The position numbers and the translations under genes are program-made. From contig NC_015727.1 in the NCBI RefSeq assembly GCF_000219215.1, forward strand, positions 558,001-622,000: DNA of 64,000 nucleotides, read 5' to 3'. Positions within the stretch are counted from its first letter, which is position 1, and each line of letters begins with the position of its first letter. The stretch is from Cupriavidus necator N-1. Lineage in GTDB: Bacteria > Pseudomonadota > Gammaproteobacteria > Burkholderiales > Burkholderiaceae. Positions 62,368 to 64,000 of the stretch are shown here, in pieces. The notes below the pieces were generated by a model. It did not search any database. It had not been told where the DNA came from and worked only from the letters and a program-made list of their open reading frames with translations.

Positions 62368-63681
62368 TTGAAGATTGGATATATCGGCCTCGGCGCACTG
62401 GGCCGGGAGCTCGCCCGGCGTTTCCTGCCGGCGCATGACCTTTGCGTGTGGGATCTGAATCCGGCCGCATGCGAATACTTGTCGTCGCAGGGCGCCGCGG
62501 TGGCCTCGTCCGCGGCGGAACTGGGGCGGCAATGCGAAGTTGTCCTGGTGTGCCTGCCCCGCAGTGCCGATGTCCACCGGCTCGTCTTTGGGCCCGATGG
62601 TCTGGCAGCAGGGTTGTCGAAGGGCAAGCTTGTGATCGACCAGACCAGTGGCGTGCCCGGCGAGACGCAGCAGATAGCCGAAGCGTTGGCCTGCCAAGGC
62701 GTGGAGATGATGGATGCGGCGGTATCGGCCAGTCCGCATGTTGTCGCCGAGGGCGGCGCGACGCTGATGGCTTCCGGCCCGGATGCCGTGTATGAAAGAG
62801 CGCTACCAGTCCTGCGCGTGATCAGCGAGTCCATCGTTCGCTGCGGCCAGCGTGTCGGCGATGGCCAGGCGATGAAGACGGTCAACAACGCCATGAACGC
62901 ATGTGCCCGTCTCGGTACACTCGAGATGGCGGCGCTTGGCGCAAGGGTCGGCTTGTCGCTGGCGGCAATGAGTGACTATCTGAACCGTGGGAAGGCACGG
63001 AACCAGACCACCGACAAGATGCTTCCCGCGCTGGTGCAGGGCAAGTCTTCGACGAACTTCGCACTGGCGTTGATGGTGAAGGACGTGGCGCAGGCAGTCT
63101 CGCTGGGTGCCCAGACTGGCGTGCCGATGCCGATCACCAGCACGACACTGGGCCTGCTGCAAGCCGGCGCTAATACCTTAGGCCCGAACGCGAAGCTGGA
63201 AGACATGGTTGGGGTGATCGCGTCCCTGGCGGGGACGCAACTCGCGCCGGCGCCCACGGGCAACGCTGTCGGCAGCGCAAGCCCCGACGCGCAGCAGACC
63301 CTGCGCCTCCTAGAACATGGCGTGGCGGCCCTATGCCGCCTAGTCACTTATGAATGCACCGCCGTTGGCCTTCGTTTTGGCCTTGGTCTCGCCGACATGG
63401 CGACCGTCGTCAACCGAAGCTCCGGTTGGAGTGAGGCTTCGCGGACTATATTGCCCGCCCTGATGTCAGGCCAAGCGGCGGAAGACATCCGCCTGCGGTC
63501 CGTGGTCGATGGACTCCAGTCCACTTGCGCCCTGGCGGTCGCAGCAGGCGCCCCTATGATGCTCCTGCAGGTCGTCCGCAGCCTGGTCGAGCAGGGGAGC
63601 AACCAGTTGCCCGACACGGCCGATGTTTCGCAGATGCGCTGCGTTTATGAATCGATGGCAGGGGTCCGCTACGGCCACTGA
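62368..63681 (+). CDS. 3-hydroxyisobutyrate dehydrogenase-like protein with a duplicated C-terminal domain
   Basis: A 437-residue protein of the beta-hydroxyacid dehydrogenase family. The start is TTG at 62368, supported by GAGGAG eight bases upstream and by the N-terminal KIGYIGLGALGRELA (Rossmann motif). VIDQTSGVPGETQQIAEAL and MMDAAVSASPHVVAEGGATLMASG follow, with the catalytic Lys region in KTVNNAMNACARLG. From about residue 310 a second helical domain resembling the first one (VAALCRLVTYECTAVGLRFGL) appears. Normal members have near 290-300 residues, so the extra ~130 are unusual. The substrate is unknown. Confidence 0.87.
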   Translation: MKIGYIGLGALGRELARRFLPAHDLCVWDLNPAACEYLSSQGAAVASSAAELGRQCEVVLVCLPRSADVHRLVFGPDGLAAGLSKGKLVIDQTSGVPGETQQIAEALACQGVEMMDAAVSASPHVVAEGGATLMASGPDAVYERALPVLRVISESIVRCGQRVGDGQAMKTVNNAMNACARLGTLEMAALGARVGLSLAAMSDYLNRGKARNQTTDKMLPALVQGKSSTNFALALMVKDVAQAVSLGAQTGVPMPITSTTLGLLQAGANTLGPNAKLEDMVGVIASLAGTQLAPAPTGNAVGSASPDAQQTLRLLEHGVAALCRLVTYECTAVGLRFGLGLADMATVVNRSSGWSEASRTILPALMSGQAAEDIRLRSVVDGLQSTCALAVAAGAPMMLLQVVRSLVEQGSNQLPDTADVSQMRCVYESMAGVRYGH

Positions 63682-63698
63682 GCGCTCAACGGAGCGCT
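63681..63698. other. Small perfect hairpin
   Basis: AGCGCTC and GAGCGCT form a 7-bp stem around AACG directly after the dehydrogenase stop codon. No T-run follows; it may slow polymerase or protect the message end ahead of the Bug gene. Confidence 0.35.
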
Positions 63699-63743
63699 GA
63701 TCGCGATCCAACACCCAATTACAAATAGTATGGGAGACAAGAA

Positions 63744-64000
63744 ATGAAGCAGTCTGTCAGGAACCTGTTCGCCATCCTGCCGCTGGCGATGGCAAGCGCA
63801 GCCCCCGCGCTCGCAGCGGATGCATATCCGAGCCGTCCTGTTCGCATTGTGGTGAACACCGGCCCCGGCGGGCTGGTGGATTTCACCACGCGCCTGGTCG
63901 CACAGGAAATGAGCATGCGACTGAAGCAGCAAGTCATCGTCGAGAACCGCGCTGGCGGAGACGGCATGATCGGCATCAACGTCGTCAAGGCGGCCCAGGC
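63744..64000 (+). CDS. Bug-family (TctC) periplasmic substrate-binding protein, 5' part
   Basis: The first ~85 codons of a fourth Bug protein, cut by the window end. It begins MKQSVRNLFAILPLAMASAAPALAAD, a signal peptide, followed by AYPSRPVRIVVNTGPGGLVDFTTRLVAQEM and QQVIVENRAGGDGMIG. This is the standard start of the family; the change of PPGG to GPGGL in the loop is unusual. It lies 62 bases after the dehydrogenase gene. A GGGAGACAAGAA site precedes the ATG. Confidence 0.9.
   Translation, partial: MKQSVRNLFAILPLAMASAAPALAADAYPSRPVRIVVNTGPGGLVDFTTRLVAQEMSMRLKQQVIVENRAGGDGMIGINVVKAAQ

Overview
The window looks like a chromosomal or megaplasmid segment of a beta-proteobacterium of the order Burkholderiales, most likely Cupriavidus or a close relative. 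The grounds are high G+C, several tripartite-tricarboxylate (Bug/TctC) binding proteins without a TctAB next to them, Burkholderiales-type general porins, a tcuAB pair, and many class III CoA-transferase, SDR and LysR/IclR genes. I see no rRNA, tRNA or CRISPR. It is mainly a string of catabolic modules, with one stretch of mobile-element and pseudogene debris.

Layout. (1) 1-11711: the tail of an aldehyde dehydrogenase, a TcuA-like flavoprotein, a complete branched-chain-amino-acid-type ABC transporter (binding protein, two permeases, two ATPases), an AcnA-type aconitase, a hypothetical gene, a class III CoA-transferase and a citryl-CoA lyase-like gene whose 5' end appears frameshifted. Together they could take up a tricarboxylate and split it to acetyl-CoA plus oxaloacetate. 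(2) 11712-14037: decayed DNA (a DUF6691/YeeE-like pseudogene, a MalT/LuxR-type ATPase fragment run into an ISL3 transposase remnant), one small zinc-ribbon gene and a 0.9-kb gene-free stretch. (3) 14038-20994: a sugar module with an RbsA-type ATPase, permease, porin, periplasmic binding protein, SDR sugar dehydrogenase and SMP-30 lactonase. (4) 21017-29010: an MFS transporter, LysR regulator, NepI-like exporter, cyclophilin-like lipoprotein, zinc alcohol dehydrogenase and a two-subunit molybdenum aldehyde oxidoreductase. Three copies of an exactly spaced motif (ATTAG-N5-CTTATA-N6-TTAAG) suggest one LysR regulon.

(5) 29195-64000: a large catabolic region with an MFS exporter, LysR gene, FAD-dependent dehydrogenase, four Bug proteins, Ldh-family and MmgE/PrpD enzymes, SDRs, a CapA-like protein, a cupin, an ADP-forming acyl-CoA synthetase, a 2Fe-2S/FAD reductase, enoyl-CoA hydratases, an IclR regulator, lactonase, DUF35/thiolase pair, two rubredoxins, TcuAB, a GMC oxidoreductase, a porin, a FadJ-like protein and a 3-hydroxyisobutyrate-dehydrogenase-like protein. 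The logic is uptake, oxidation, CoA activation, beta-oxidation and thiolysis of an unidentified organic acid or alicyclic compound.

The most striking unexplained structure is a family of 17-bp imperfect palindromes (about GTTYCG-N5-CGGAAC) in at least five intergenic regions of part 5. They lie in tandem with an exact 19-bp pitch, and each group sits at a fixed distance from an extended -10 box (TGNTANNAT). This points to one regulon for the whole region. The IclR-family protein encoded at 48610-49362 is the best candidate regulator.
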